DNA from: Nitzschia sp. pyKryTriq1
Lineage: Eukaryota > Bacillariophyta > Bacillariophyceae > Bacillariales > Bacillariaceae
DNA: 64,000 bases
Direction: 5' to 3'
Assembly (NCBI GenBank): GCA_956465555.1
Contig: OY101125.1
Span: 1,585,009-1,649,008, forward strand
A program made the position numbers and the translations under genes. Below the pieces are notes generated by a model. That model worked only from the letters and a program-made list of their open reading frames with translations, was not told where the DNA came from and did not search any database. Below, one piece after another: positions 31,331-43,998 of the stretch; the first letter of the stretch is position 1, and each line of letters begins with the position of its first letter.

Positions 31331-34300
31331 ATGGCGTCTCTTGGCTCAGCATCAGCATCATCAGGCCCATCAGTGGCACCATTACCGCCTGCCAGGAAGA
31401 GCAAATGGGGCGAGCCTCCCAAAGGTTACGTGCCCGGTTTGGGTCGCGGTGCCAGTGGCTTCACGACACGGAGTGATATTGGAAACATGGCAGCCGTGGT
31501 GGCTCCTCGAGGAGGAGACGACGAGGAGAATGGGGCTAATAATGATAATGATATTACTCCAGGAGGCGGCGGCGGCGGCGGTGATAGGAAACCCTCCGCT
31601 GCCGCCACTGCTACCACATCGGGTTCTCGTGCTTCGGAACAACGTGCGGCCAAACTGGCAGCTCAAAAGCAACTGCAAGCGGCACAGGCAGCAGCCGCCA
31701 AAGCAGCCGTTCCTCCTACTCCTACTCCCGAAGAGAATGAAGACGATGAGGCTGATTTGGTTTGGCAAGCGATTGATGATCGGATGAATGCCAAGAAACG
31801 AAAGAAGGTCATGGTCGAAGAGCAAGATCCGCAAGCGTCGGCGCGAGCCAAGATTGGTGCTCAATTTCGGGAATTGAAGCAAGAATTGGCCGCCGTCAGT
31901 GAACACGATTGGCTCATGATCCCAGACGTCGGAGATCATTCGCTCAAATTCAAACAAAAACGATCCAATAGCAGCAGCAGTAGTGGACAGGACGTATACA
32001 CGCCCTTGACGGACTCGTTGCTGGAAAGTCGCTCCAATTTGAACAACAATAACAAGCCTTCTGGAATTGCTGTAGAAGGAGGAGGAGGTGGTGGTGGTCT
32101 GAATACTACGACTACTCCCATGGCACTTCAAGGATTGGGAGCGGCACGTGGAACAGTGCTAGGAATGAGTTTGGATAAAATGAGTGATTCCGTCAGTGGA
32201 CAAACGGTCGTCGATCCCCAAGGATACTTGACGAGCATGGCCAGTCAAGTCGGTGGTACGACGACAACCAATGTGGGAGATATTCAAAAGGCGCGATTAC
32301 TGTTAAAGTCGGTCCGTGATACCAATCCGAAACATGGACCGGGTTGGATTGCCTCGGCACGCGTCGAAGAAGCGGCGGGAAAGTTACTCAAGGCACGAAA
32401 ATTAATTCAAGAGGGGTGTCAGGTATGCGGTGCCGATCAGGAAGATGTATGGTTGGAAGCCGCACGATTGCATCCGACCGAAGTCGCCAAGAGTATTTTG
32501 GCCACGGCCGTCCGACGCATACCGCACAGTGTTCCATTGTTTTTAAAAGCGGCCGATTTGGAAGTTCATGAACATGCCAAAAAGGCTGTCTTACGAAAAG
32601 CTCTCGAAGCCAATCCGACTTCCATTACCCTCTGGAAGGCGGCCATTGATTTGGAAGAGGCCGAAGATGCCAAGGTATTGTTGAGTGTGGCTGTGGAACG
32701 AGTTCCCCATTCGGTCGAATTATGGTTGGCATTGGCAAGATTAGAATCCTATGACAATGCCCGGAAAGTATTGAATCAAGCCCGTCGAGCCTTGCCGACG
32801 GAACGAAGTATTTGGATTGCCGCTGCCAAATTAGAAGAAGGACAGCATCATACCGAGCTCGTTCCAAAAATCATGGCGCGGGCCTTTTCCTCACTCCATC
32901 AAAGAAAAAATCATAATATCAGGGATAACAACGACGACAACAACAATAATAATAATAATAATAATAATGGTCCCGACGACTCGGTCACCGTCGTCGTGAC
33001 GAGAGATCAATGGTTGTCCGAAGCCGAACAAGCGGAAGCGGCAGGAGCGCCACTGACAAGTGCCGCCATTATTCAACATGCGATCGGAATTGGCGTCGAA
33101 GATGAAGATCGACAGCGGACCTGGGCCGAAGATGCCAAGGGAGCAACGAGTCGGGGATCGATCGCTACTGCCAGGGCTATTTTAACCCATGCCTTGCAAC
33201 ACTTTCCGACCAAACGATCTTTGTGGATGCAAGCGGTCGATTTGGAACGCCAGCATGGAACTCCCGAACGATTGGATGATGTCCTCAAGGCAGCTTCCGA
33301 ACGATTGCCCCGGGTCGAACTCTTTTGGTTATTACGTGCCAAGGAACAATGGTTGCGTGGCCATGTCGATGTGGCCCGTGAGATTTTGACGCAAGCCTTT
33401 GCCGCCAATCCCGATTCGGAAAGCGTCTGGCTGGCCGCCGCCAAATTGGAATGGGAAACGGGAGAAACGGAACGGGCCCGGGTCCTGTTGCAACGCGCCC
33501 GCGATCGTGCCCCGACCGAACGGGTCTACATGAAATCGGCATTGTTGGAACGTCAATCGAAGAACTACACGGCCGCGCTCGATTTGATCCAACAAGGGTT
33601 GGACGAATATCCCAAATTTCCCAAATTGTACATGATGGCCGGACAAATCTATGCCAACGATGAATTGCCACCGCTCAAGGCAAAAGCACATTTGGAAAAG
33701 GCACGCAAGATTTATCAAAAGGGTTTGACCGAATGTCCCAACAACATCGTCTTGTGGACATGTGCCAGTCGATTGGAAGAAGAAGCGTATACCTTTGTGG
33801 GTGGTGGAGGAGACGGTGAAACTGGTGCATCTACTACTACCGGTAGCAGCAGCAGCAGCAGCAGCAGCAAGGCGACAGGTCAAACCAAGGCCCGTAGTTT
33901 GTTGGAACTCGCCCGTCTCAAGAATCCTGCTACACCTGAGTTGTGGTTGGAATCGATTCGACTGGAACGTCGGGCCGGCAACGCCAAATTGGCCGAGACG
34001 CTCATGGCCCGAGCGTTACAAGAATGTCCCAATTCGGGATTGCTCTTGGCAGAAACCATCTTGACGGCTCCTCGAGTCGAACAAAAATCGAAAAGTACCG
34101 TCGCCATTAAACGCTGTCCGGAATCGCCCTTGGTCATTGCCGCCGTCGCCACGCTCTTTGCGTCGGAACGCAAGACAGAAAAGGCCCGCAAATGGTTGGA
34201 ACGGGCGGTGTTATTGGATCCTGACTTGGGCGATAGCTGGGCGCGGTATTATGCGTTTGAACTAGAGTTTGGAACGCCGGCCCAGGCAGCGGCCGTCAAG

Positions 34301-34459
34301 GAACGATGTTGCAAGGCTGAGCCCAAGCATGGGCCGTATTGGCAACCCATTGTCAAGGATATGGCGAATCAACACAAGAGTGTGGGAGAGGGATTGGAAC
34401 TTGTTGCGGCAGCGATTCAAAAAGAAAAAGCCGCAGCGGTGGCGTTAAAAGCGTCGTAA
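31331..34459 (+). CDS. PRPF6: Pre-mRNA splicing factor PRPF6/Prp6 (Prp1 in fission yeast)
   Basis: From the ATG at 31331 the product is 1,042 residues. The family's N-terminal domain is clear: PPKGYVPGLGRGASGFTTRSDIG, then a charged segment with DLVWQAIDDRMNAKKRKK. From about residue 310 onward come many HAT (half-a-TPR) repeats of the form LWLALARLESYDNARKVL and SVWLAAAKLEWETGETERAR. PRPF6 bridges U5 with U4/U6 in the tri-snRNP and acts in the nucleus before spliceosome activation. Human PRPF6 is about 940 residues, and the excess here is Gly, Asn and Ser inserts. The frame also runs to an upstream ATG at 31217, but the conserved N-terminus argues for 31331. No introns. Confidence 0.95.
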   Translation: MASLGSASASSGPSVAPLPPARKSKWGEPPKGYVPGLGRGASGFTTRSDIGNMAAVVAPRGGDDEENGANNDNDITPGGGGGGGDRKPSAAATATTSGSRASEQRAAKLAAQKQLQAAQAAAAKAAVPPTPTPEENEDDEADLVWQAIDDRMNAKKRKKVMVEEQDPQASARAKIGAQFRELKQELAAVSEHDWLMIPDVGDHSLKFKQKRSNSSSSSGQDVYTPLTDSLLESRSNLNNNNKPSGIAVEGGGGGGGLNTTTTPMALQGLGAARGTVLGMSLDKMSDSVSGQTVVDPQGYLTSMASQVGGTTTTNVGDIQKARLLLKSVRDTNPKHGPGWIASARVEEAAGKLLKARKLIQEGCQVCGADQEDVWLEAARLHPTEVAKSILATAVRRIPHSVPLFLKAADLEVHEHAKKAVLRKALEANPTSITLWKAAIDLEEAEDAKVLLSVAVERVPHSVELWLALARLESYDNARKVLNQARRALPTERSIWIAAAKLEEGQHHTELVPKIMARAFSSLHQRKNHNIRDNNDDNNNNNNNNNNGPDDSVTVVVTRDQWLSEAEQAEAAGAPLTSAAIIQHAIGIGVEDEDRQRTWAEDAKGATSRGSIATARAILTHALQHFPTKRSLWMQAVDLERQHGTPERLDDVLKAASERLPRVELFWLLRAKEQWLRGHVDVAREILTQAFAANPDSESVWLAAAKLEWETGETERARVLLQRARDRAPTERVYMKSALLERQSKNYTAALDLIQQGLDEYPKFPKLYMMAGQIYANDELPPLKAKAHLEKARKIYQKGLTECPNNIVLWTCASRLEEEAYTFVGGGGDGETGASTTTGSSSSSSSSKATGQTKARSLLELARLKNPATPELWLESIRLERRAGNAKLAETLMARALQECPNSGLLLAETILTAPRVEQKSKSTVAIKRCPESPLVIAAVATLFASERKTEKARKWLERAVLLDPDLGDSWARYYAFELEFGTPAQAAAVKERCCKAEPKHGPYWQPIVKDMANQHKSVGEGLELVAAAIQKEKAAAVALKAS

Positions 34460-34698
34460 CTACTACTACTATTAGCTACCACTTCTACTAGCTACTAGTA
34501 GAGGTAGTAGCAGTCTCTATATATTACACCAAAGTGCTCTAAGACTCTACTGCGTGTAGTACTAGTACTGATCTAACATACAAAGAATGACAGTTACAGT
34601 AGAATTCTTGCATTCGTAGCTTGGTATAGAGATAGATTGATAGATAGATACGATGTATCTCTACTATTCATTCTGCATAATATCATAATTATTATTCA

Positions 34699-36994
34699 TC
34701 ATACGGCCAAGGACGACGACGACGGTACACCACCACCACCACTACCCGCATGAAGCGGATGATGCAACTCGACTCCATGAGATGACGAAGTATTGTTGTT
34801 GTTGTTGTTTGATGATGGGGTTTGCAATAATTGAATCATTTCCTGTTGTTCCTGCTCCGTAAAGGAAAGATCATGATGATCATAATCATAATCATGATCA
34901 TTATTATTCATGTCTTCTTCGGTATCGCTCAAGGAATCACGTGCCTTGAGTTGTTTGGACTTTTGTTTGATATTTTCCCATTCGACTCGTAGCAAATTCC
35001 AAATGGCACGTCGAAAGACTTCTAGGAATTGCGTACACAAGACAAAGGCATCGTGCGAGTGAAACAAGTGACTGGACACGAATCGTAACAGCCACGAAAA
35101 TCGTAGGACGGCATCCGACAGTACAATCAAGGCACTCATGGTCAATCCGAATCGTAATCTTGGTCGAAGTAGTAAATGATGACATTTGGGAAAGGAGGAT
35201 CCTCCGGCTCCTCCTTTGAGTTTGGATGCGGAAGGTGCTTGTTTGGACCATTCGTCCATCATGGCTGGGATACTGCTACTGGGTCGACCACTTCCCGAAC
35301 GATGATGGTGATGATGCGGATGATGATCATCCTTGGGGCTGGTGGTAGGTTTGGCAAGAGGATCATACGTAGCATTGCTGCTGCTGCTAGTAGTACCACC
35401 TCCCACACTACCCAGACTGGACGTGGTCACAGCGCAAGCTTGTGCTACAATCGCTTGTGGATTTTGCATCATTCCCCAATCCATGACAATATCCCAATAC
35501 AAAGCGTAGAGAGCGTTGATACTGTAGAAAAGTAGAGAGAGAGAGAGAGAGGTAGTGATGAAGGGCGGTGTGAGAAACGTTCCATCCATCCATCCATCCA
35601 TCCACCACGACGCGTACTACTAACATCCGATCCCATAGTATGATATCATGATCCGATCCACAAATTCTTACAAACAGCACCAAGCAACGTGACGTGATGT
35701 ATCGAGCATGCGTGCATGCAAGAGTACATCAGTACGGTACATCAGTAGTAGTAGTAGTAGTAGTAGTCGATTGTAGTACTTACGTCATGAGGATATAAAG
35801 ATAGATATCCAATTGTTGGGCGGCGACAGAATCCGACATGGTCTTTTGATAGGCCGATAATAGTAGCGGCCAAATGGACGATGCATATTTGATGGCATTG
35901 GCCATGTGCTGATGACGATTCGGATCCTTTTGCATCCGACCAATCGACCACATTAACAAGCATTGTCGGGCTCGTATACAAAAGGGAATGGTGGCAAAGA
36001 TGGATGGTACAATAATATTGTGAGCATCTTGAGGGACGGGATTGGGATAATGACTCGCCATGTGAAGTAGCATCCCCCAATCGAAAAAGACCTTGGACAA
36101 ACTGCACATGGCATCGGCAAAAAAGACATCGACAAACGGAATTGGTCGTGGTACGACTACGACTCCTCCTCCTCCTCCTCCCATCTGGGATGATGGCAAT
36201 AATGTTCGAAAGCACCAACAGCGGGGATGGATCAAGGCGTAGATTCGTTGAAGGGTAATCCGAAAGGCTTTTCGGAGCCACTGATTTGACGAGAGGGGAA
36301 CAAAGATGTACAGGAGGACGGAAAAGTAAAACAAAAAGACGGCTCCGACGACACCTCGTCCTAGAGCATCCATCCAAAAATGAGTCGTCGCATGCAACAA
36401 GATGAGTAGAATCATACTGAAAATGACCAGCTTGTACCACGTAATTTCCGCTCCACCAGCTCCTCCCGCAGCAGCCGCAGCCGCAGCTTCTGTCGAGAGT
36501 AACTTATTTTCGTCTTGAAAATCGAGCCTCATTTTGTTGTCTTTGGAATTATGGAGCAAGTCTTCCATTATTGCCGCATTGTTGTTGTTGACGTCTCTAA
36601 TGCTGTTGGTATCCAACAAAGTGACACCGGAAAGACTGAGACTTCCGGTACTCGAAGGCGCTGTTGTCGTGATTGTAATGGGAAGAACTGCTTTGCCAGC
36701 AACAGCACCAGCAACACCAGCACCTCCACCAGTTTCGGGTGGTGGCTGCCCTATTACTACTGGCGGCAGCGGCGGGTGGTGGTGGTGGTGATGGTGATGA
36801 TGCCCCTTTTCTTGCTCTTCCTTGAGCAAGTCGTAGTTCAAGACGTACTTGTAGTTGATTCCAAAGAGACGAAAGAAAAAGATATTCATCCCCCACAATC
36901 CCACGGCGACTATCAAGACGGTAGGACTCCGCAACATGGCTTGGGCCGGGCCTCCGCCTTTGCCGAAAATATCACCCACTTCTTGGGACGACAT
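34699..36994 (-). CDS. EXS-domain membrane protein (ERD1/XPR1 type), two exons
   Basis: Exon 1 is 36994-35784 (donor gtaagt) and exon 2 is 35521-34699 (acceptor ctacag after a CT-rich tract). Together they make 677 residues, with the splice inside a Thr codon. The joined region reads MTINALYALYWDIVMDWG, a core EXS signature. Other EXS marks are IPFVDVFFADAMCSLSKVFFDWG, IRARQCLLMWS, HMANAIKYASSIWPLLLSAYQ, LRFSWLLRF and EVFRRAIWNLLRVEWENIKQK. EXS proteins include phosphate exporters (XPR1, PHO1) and ERD1, which acts in Golgi glycosyltransferase retention and phosphate recycling. The N-terminus starts with a TM segment and has no SPX domain, so ERD1-type is favoured. Low-complexity inserts split the first half. 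Four to eight membrane segments are visible. Confidence 0.88.
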
Positions 36995-38234
36995 TATAAT
37001 TAATGGTCTAGTATAGTATAGTATAGTATAGTTTTAGGAGCCGGGAGAGAGAGAGAGACTTGTTATCCCCAACAAATACAGTAATATATATATATGGTCT
37101 ACAAGTAAAAGTGCCAAAAGCGAAAAAGAGAGATGTGATGAACGTTAGTTAGATAGATGCATGCATTCATGCGCAAAAGGCACACAAAAATGACTGATGC
37201 CGCGCCGTAAAACGTACTTCTTGTAGACTACAGTACCGCTGCGTACGTACTGTACTCGTACGGGTACCACGGCATTGTGAGGGTAGAGCGCGCTCGTCGC
37301 TTGCGCTCACGTCGCTGTCCGTCATCCTCGACCTTGCGAAAAATATAGCCACCGGCTCTCTCGCTCTCTATCGATCCCGACGACTACTTGCTAGTAGCGG
37401 TGGTAAACGGTAAACAATACAAACTACTCAGAAAGGAGGAACACTCGTCGTCTACTGCTGTAGTACTATACTAGTAGTGTACTTGTATTACAATTTGCGT
37501 TTGCGTCGTCGCGATATAGTCGTCCATGTATACGAACAGACGACATAATGTGCAGCAGTACAGTACTATTACGTACACTGCTAGCGACCAAGAAGAACAA
37601 CCAGCCTCCAAGAACATCGAAGCGGGAAAGGGGGGATCTCAACAACAGCAGCAAGTGTATGTGATATGAGTCTGTACGTGTTGTGTTGCGTGTATACAGA
37701 ATACAGAATACAGAATACAGAATACAGAATACAGAATACACAGTACTCGTACTCTACTCATAGTACACGAATAGTGTTGGTTGTTGGAGGGAGGTTTTGT
37801 GTTTTGTGCTTTGTGTGAGTGTGTGACGAAATACAGTAATGTCATCAGTCATCCGTCTGTCTGTCCTTCCATCGTTCTATCGACTACGTAAAAGTCATAA
37901 ATCGTGTGTGCAGCGTGTCGTTGACGTGTCGTTTTTGATTGCAAAAATTGGATTTACTAAGTAATTTTGTCGCATGAAGAATGACTCTCAAGATTGAATA
38001 GAAGCGATGACGATGGATATCGTGCCAAAGATGTCGTCTTCCGCCAAATTATGTTTTGTACGTACATTCTTTTCATGTCTCATATCATCATCATACAAGA
38101 CCACTTTTACTTCTTGAAAGCATCATCCATCAAACACGTACTATCCCATCCCATCCCATCCCATCCCATTACTCCAGTCTGCTCTACTCTACTCTACTCT
38201 ACTTTTAGCCATAGCCACGACGGTGACGACGACA
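36995..38234. other. Divergent intergenic region
   Basis: Contains GTATA repeats near the left start codon (37010-37030), a TATA run (37085-37096), a 7-bp tandem repeat at 37694-37741, and CCCAT and CTACT repeats just before the endonuclease start (38146-38205). Nothing gene-like. Confidence 0.5.
37694..37741. repeat. ATACAGA 7-bp tandem repeat
   Basis: About six and a half uninterrupted copies of ATACAGA. Confidence 0.9.
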
Positions 38235-39364
38235 ATGAGACTCTCTCTGATATCCCTTCTCTTGGCGACGGCTGCCGTAGTACAGCAGCAAGTATCGGCA
38301 CAAGACGATACTGTCATCGCTCAAAAGTTTGATGACTGCGATGCGGCCACTTATTACGCTGGAATGCCCGCCGATGTGACGGTTTGGACGAGCGACATGG
38401 TGCACTCGCTCCTCTTTGATACTCATCGCCTGCAAACCAATTTCACCAACAATATCGATCCGGGTATTGAAGATGTCTGGGGCGCCTTGATGGATGTCGA
38501 TGCCGGAATCGAACCGGGTACGATTCATTTGGTCTATTCCGACAAGGAAATTCCCAAGGAACCCTTTGGAGAACGGGGCTGGGTCCGCGATCACCTGTTC
38601 CCCTTGTATCGTGGTGTCGGTATTGCCGGAATTGATGTGACGGACATTCATAATATTCGAGCCGCCACTCCATTGTCCAACATTGTCAGTGCCGACAAGT
38701 ATTTCGGAGAATGTCAGATTTTGACCCCCTTTCCGGAAGAGTGTGTGGCACCGGCCGAAGGAGCCAGCGAAGATTCCTGCTCGTGCGAACGCATCTTTTC
38801 GCCTCCGGCTTCCATGAAGGGAGATATTGCGAGGGCGCTCATGTATATGGATTTGCGATACGATGGAACCGAACTCTTTACTCGCGATTTGCGATTGACG
38901 GATTGTCCCTTCCAGCCCGAACGGGACATGGCCTACCTTTCTCAAATGTTGACGTGGCACATGGAAGATCCACCGGATGAACGTGAAATTACCCGTAACA
39001 ACAAGGTCTGTGCGAATTGGCAGGGCAATCGCAATCCCTTTGTCGACTTTCCCGACCTGGCCAATACCCTCTTTCCACCCCCGTCGCCGCTTCCAGGCGT
39101 TGGAGAACGATTGATTTATGAAAAGTGTGAAGCGCTGCCGACCTTGGCACCGACCTTTTCGGCGAATGATTGTGACTTGTACAATGAAGGAGACTTTGTC
39201 GTTTGGTTGATGAATTCCCAAAAACCATTGTCGCTTGGACTGTATTCCTTTGCTCCCATGAACGAAGGCTTTGAATTGTACATTACGGATAATCCATGGA
39301 ATGGTACCGACTTTGTCGAACAAGGTGTCGATTATGAAGGAACCATCAAGGTACGCTTGTGTCT

Positions 39365-39400
<36 letters not shown>

Positions 39401-40083
39401 ATGATAGTGATCCCTCGTTCAGGATCAGCTCAGCTTTGCGTTCGTCGTTTCTCATCCATAAATCTTCGTCGTCTCTCATTGCTTATTTCTGCCATTCTAC
39501 TCTATTCTGTTCTTTTTCATTCGGTTCTGCTCTACATTTACCACAGTTTGTGACTCCCTCTGGCTTTGAACGCGGAGGCAAGTTGTTTGGGATTGGATTG
39601 GATTCCGATCAATCCTATGAAGGACGATTCGAAACGGTCGAGGGGACGATTTCCGTCAATCGCACGACGGGTGAACCCTTGTTTCTCTATTGCATTTCCA
39701 ACAGTGGTGAGCAACGACCATTGACCGTCTTTAACAATGGCGGGACCTTGGCCGATGCGGGATTGGAAACGTATATGGAAAGTGAATCGGCCTTGCCGGA
39801 AGATTTTCCCGAAGAGGGAATTATCAATATACCCCATTATGATAATCTCTTTTACAATGGACCGGGACCCAACAGTACCGAAGGGCAAGGCCTGGAAGAA
39901 GATGACTTGAAGAGCCTGGTACGTGATCCTGCCAATTGGGAAGGATCCAATGATATCCGATATGGACTGGGAATGTCGTCGTCAGCGTATGGTATTTCCA
40001 CCACCACATCATTGCTCCTATCCGTGGTCGTTGGAGCTTTTGTTCTTGCCGCCACGACGACGACAACAACAACCATTCTCTAA
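38235..40083 (+). CDS. Secreted endonuclease I family nuclease, paralogue A
   Basis: Exon 1 is 38235-39350 and exon 2 is 39547-40083, with GT-AG ends and a GT repeat inside the intron, giving 550 residues. A signal peptide (MRLSLISLLLATAAVVQQQVSA) leads into an endonuclease I domain: GWVRDHLFPL, DIHNIRA with the likely catalytic His139, MKGDIARALMYMDLRY, and NWQGNRNPFVDFPDLA. Family members are non-specific DNA/RNA nucleases. A second domain follows (FELYITDNPWNG, GKLFGIGL, GEPLFLYCISNSGE), as in many multi-domain bacterial and algal relatives. The C-terminus is a hydrophobic stretch after a Ser-rich part, suggesting a GPI anchor or TM tail, so the enzyme is probably displayed on the cell surface. 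Paralogue B lies at 50084-51886 and lacks the intron. Confidence 0.9.
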
Positions 40084-41200
40084 AGGAAGTTAGCAGTAGT
40101 AGTAGTAGTAGTGCCAGGGTCAAGAAGAAGTGTACTGATGGTACAGCAACAAGAAGTCGGGGACGAAACAAGAACGTGCACTAGAATACGAAGATTGAAT
40201 ATTAGAATGTAGTAGCTGTTGTTGGATGCAATGAGAAACTTTAGTAGTAGCTCTGCTCTGCGCTATTACTAGTAGAGAGCTAGTAGAGCTCTTCTCTATT
40301 ACTACTTCTACTAGTACTCTAGAGCTACTTTAGAGTAGAGCTACTCTCTCGAACCTACTGCTACTCTACTACTAATAGCTCTAGTAGTAGAGCAGAGACA
40401 GTACGGCTACTCTACAAGAGTGTTTAGAAGAGAGTCGGAATAGAATTTTTTTCTATTCTAATGGTAGTCCGAACAGACGAGTCGTCGTGGTCGTCAGGTT
40501 CGAACGCAGATCGTCAATAATGGTCTTCTGTAGTAAATATTCTACGCGTGATTATTGCTTTGCAGCACTGCTTCTTTTCGTGAAAGTGGTCGGTGTCGTA
40601 CTCTGCTACTCTACTACTCTACTACTAGCTAGAGTAGAGTATGGTAGTAGTCTACTCTCTCATCCTCACAGTATGTGTTCGTCCGTCGTTCGTCTGTCCT
40701 CCTCTCCTGTTGTCTCGCTACTACAACTACACGTCTTCCGTCCCATTTTTGACTAGCCGGACTACTTTCTGCATAGTTTAGGGTAGAGCAAAATGGCCCC
40801 CTCAACCGTCATGTTTTTGACTAATGCGACTTCCGCCTGGCCTCCCCTCCGTCGTCTCTTTCGCCACGTTTCATAGCGCGGCAAATAAGTCACCATCAAT
40901 AAGCATTGGAAGCAAAGAAAACGAAGCCAATGTCGCTTTGGTTGTTGCTGTCTCCTCGCTCTTTCATCATTCATTCATTCATTCATTGATTCTTCATTCA
41001 TCGGCATTGCTGTCTCTAATCTACGAACTGTATCGTCATTGGAAGCGAACGAGTCGCAGTACCTGCAGCATTACAGACAGTCTTCCAACGACTGTAGCCA
41101 TCACAACGCAAAGTGTAGTTGGCGATCCGGAGTCTGCTCCTACTAGTAACTAGTACGTAGGGCGACACAACGACAGCGCTGCTTTTCTTGTTTCGGGACG
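40084..41200. other. Intergenic region, CTA/TAG-rich
   Basis: Between genes in the same direction. Dense CTA/TAG runs (40100-40400, 40590-40660) and a CATT repeat (40968-40987). A 70-codon minus ORF at 40762-40974 shows no similarity. Confidence 0.5.
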
Positions 41201-43035
41201 ATGAAAAACTCATCGACCAACTCCCGTCGGTCTTCCACCACCAAGCCGCAACGACGAAGACAGCAACTGCGGCGTGTCGCTGGTGCAGTGGTGATATTAT
41301 TCGCTTTGCTATGGGGGTTGGTCTTGTGGCAAGCCCACTCGAAGTTGATATCGCCGATCCATCGCTCGTTTGGCGGACTGGGACCTCAACTTTTGCCTCT
41401 GGCGAGTCGTCGTTCCAGCAACAAGAACAATAACAATAACATCGAGATCGAGATCGAGATCGACCAGCAACAACAACAACAACAACAACAACATGAAGAA
41501 GGATCGAGCACTATCGATAATCCCTACTTTGGTTGGCAGCCTCCGATACCTACCGAATCGTCTTGCAGTTGGAGAGTTTGTTTTAACAAGGATCATGACT
41601 GTCCGACCTGTCGCGATTTGCCCCAAGATCTCGATCATGTGCCGGCCGTACCAGCATCAAGATCAAGTAGTAGTACCGGTAACACCGGAACTACCGGAAC
41701 TACTAGTGGTGATTGGATTCCAGATGTGACCATGCTCTATCGGATGCGATTGCATGGTCAGGATGCGCAAGGAAATCCTTGGCCGCCACCCTTGCCCGAT
41801 GAATTGTGTGAAGATATTGGAGACTTTGGAGGTCGTATCGATGGAAACAAAGTATGTGAGTACTCGTCGTAACTGTCTGCACCACCACCACCACCACTAC
41901 TACTACTACTACTACCGGTAGTAGTACCACTACGCACTGGACACACATGAACAAGGCTATAACTTGTTCCTTTCCGAGTCGTCTCACCACGCTGCTCTGG
42001 TATCGGCTATCATGATGTACGGTATCCATCATTGACTCATCATTGACTCATCATTGACGCTCCTCTCTTGCTTCTTGTTGCTTGCTTTCCTCATTACTAC
42101 TGCTACTACTACTACTATGACTACGACCACTACTAGTATTGGAAAAGGTCCCGATCACCGCTCCACCATTGACACTGGAAGAAGAAAAGTCGACTCCCAA
42201 AGTCTTGTGCATGCTCTACACCATGAAGGAACAACATGCCACGAATATACGAGCGATTCGGGAAACATGGGCGTCGTATTGCGATGGATTTTTAGCCTTT
42301 TCGACGGCCGACGATCCACGAATACCGGCCATTTCGTTACCGCATGAAGGCAAGGAGGAATACAACAACATGTGGCAAAAGGTTCGAAGTATATGGAAGT
42401 TTGTGGGGACGCATTATATTGACGACTTTGATTTCTTTTTTCAAGGCGGAGAAGACTTGTTTGTCATTCCTCAAAATCTCAAACGGTATCTACGAGATTT
42501 ATTATTAAAGAACGATGGGAGAACACCCGACGATGACTTTTTTGTGGGACGACGATTCAAAGGCTATGGTCCCAATAATTACTTTAATAGCGGAGGTGCC
42601 GGGTATGCACTGAGCCGGGGAACGTTACGGCGGTATATTCAAGGCGGGGGGTGGGAGAATTCCAAATTATGTGCCGCGACACGACATACGGCCATGGAAG
42701 ATGTCATGATTGCGCAATGTTTACGGGACATGTTCCACATTGGCTTGACCGATACACGAGATTCGCAATTGCGAGAACGATTCCATCCCTTTGCTCCAGC
42801 CTCGCATTATCAATGGCGTCCACCCGTTCCCGAAGCAGGAGAAAAGGATTGGTATGCGGATTATAATGAAGAATGGCCACCGTTGTTAAAGGAACAATGT
42901 TGTGCACCCGATTCGGTATCCTTTCATTATATCAAAAAGCCTGCCATGGTACGACATTTATTCGCCCTACTCAACACATGCGGTGGTGGCCACGACCACG
43001 ACCACCAGAAGAATAACAAGAATACTCGTACATGA
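41201..43035 (+). CDS. GT31 glycosyltransferase, core-1 beta-1,3-galactosyltransferase-like
   Basis: Exon 1 is 41201-41851. Exon 2 is best started at 42148, after an AG that keeps the frame; this acceptor has a weak pyrimidine tract and should be treated as provisional. The product is about 512 residues. A basic N-terminus and one membrane anchor (VVILFALLWGLVLW) give type II Golgi topology. The stem is Gln/Ser-rich. The catalytic part has VLCMLYTMKEQHATNIRAIR, ETWASYC, a GGEDLFV in place of the usual DxD, NSGGAGYALSR, MEDVMIAQCL, TRDSQLRERFHPF and a final CCAPDSVSFHYI. These are hallmarks of the C1GALT1 group, which adds galactose to O-GalNAc on proteins; the acceptor in algae is unknown. 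Confidence 0.85.
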
Positions 43036-43192
43036 GAACGACGAATCCTGGAAGAAGAAGGAGAAGGAGAAGAAGAGGAAGAAGCAACTACTAATAATAA
43101 TGGTGGTGCTCTACTTCTAGTAAAACGAGTGGATCATCATCATCGTCGTTCGATTCATTCTACTTCTACTCTCATTAGTATGTGAGGGAAAA

Positions 43193-43223
<31 letters not shown>

Positions 43224-43998
43224 GAACTAAAGTATGTACCCGAGACCGGACCTTTGCTTATCCTGGTGCCACAAGCTAGGCCTAGTAGTAGTAGAGTACT
43301 AGACTCTTGCTGGAGGCGTCGTTCTACTAGTATACGGCACTATAGTACCGGCGGAGGCAACAACAACAAGAAGCAAGAAGCAAGCATGGATGGACGGCGG
43401 ACGAAGACAGCCGCCTCCTGTTAATCGCTACTCCTAGTACTAGACTACTCCTCAACGACAACCAGCAGAAGGCAGCCTATACATCATTGTTAGTAGAAAC
43501 AAAGTTCTTCAATCGAATGACGAATCGATCAAACAAGCATGTACTACTACTACGCGAAACAGCAAGTCCAAGAAGAAGAGAGGAGGAGAGCTCGTCGCAT
43601 TTCTTGCAGCCACCATCTCGTCTCTCGCAATCGTCAATCCTCGTCAACAAGAAGCGAATGCTACTATCATCATTGAAAGAAGAACATTAGTGTACTGCTG
43701 CCTATTAGTACTATTAGTTGTTGAGAGATTAGCAGAACGAATGAGCTACCAACCAGTTACATAGTAGCTCTACTACTAGAGCTACTACTACTAGAGGATG
43801 GCTTGCTGTCGACCAACATTGAAGAATACTTGCAGCAACAAATGATGATCATGATCATCTCGAGTCATTCTTCCAAGAACGCAACTGCATATAGTAGTAG
43901 TAGGTATCGAGGATGACGAGCAGATTCCTAACGACAAGTTCTTGGACGGAATGGAAGTTATTCCCATTTTTACTTTGGACCTACCACCACTAGAGTAT
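43036..43998. other. Intergenic region between convergent genes
   Basis: GAAGAAG and CTA/TAG runs. The open frame 43487-43690 and others are short and without similarity. Nothing supported. Confidence 0.45.
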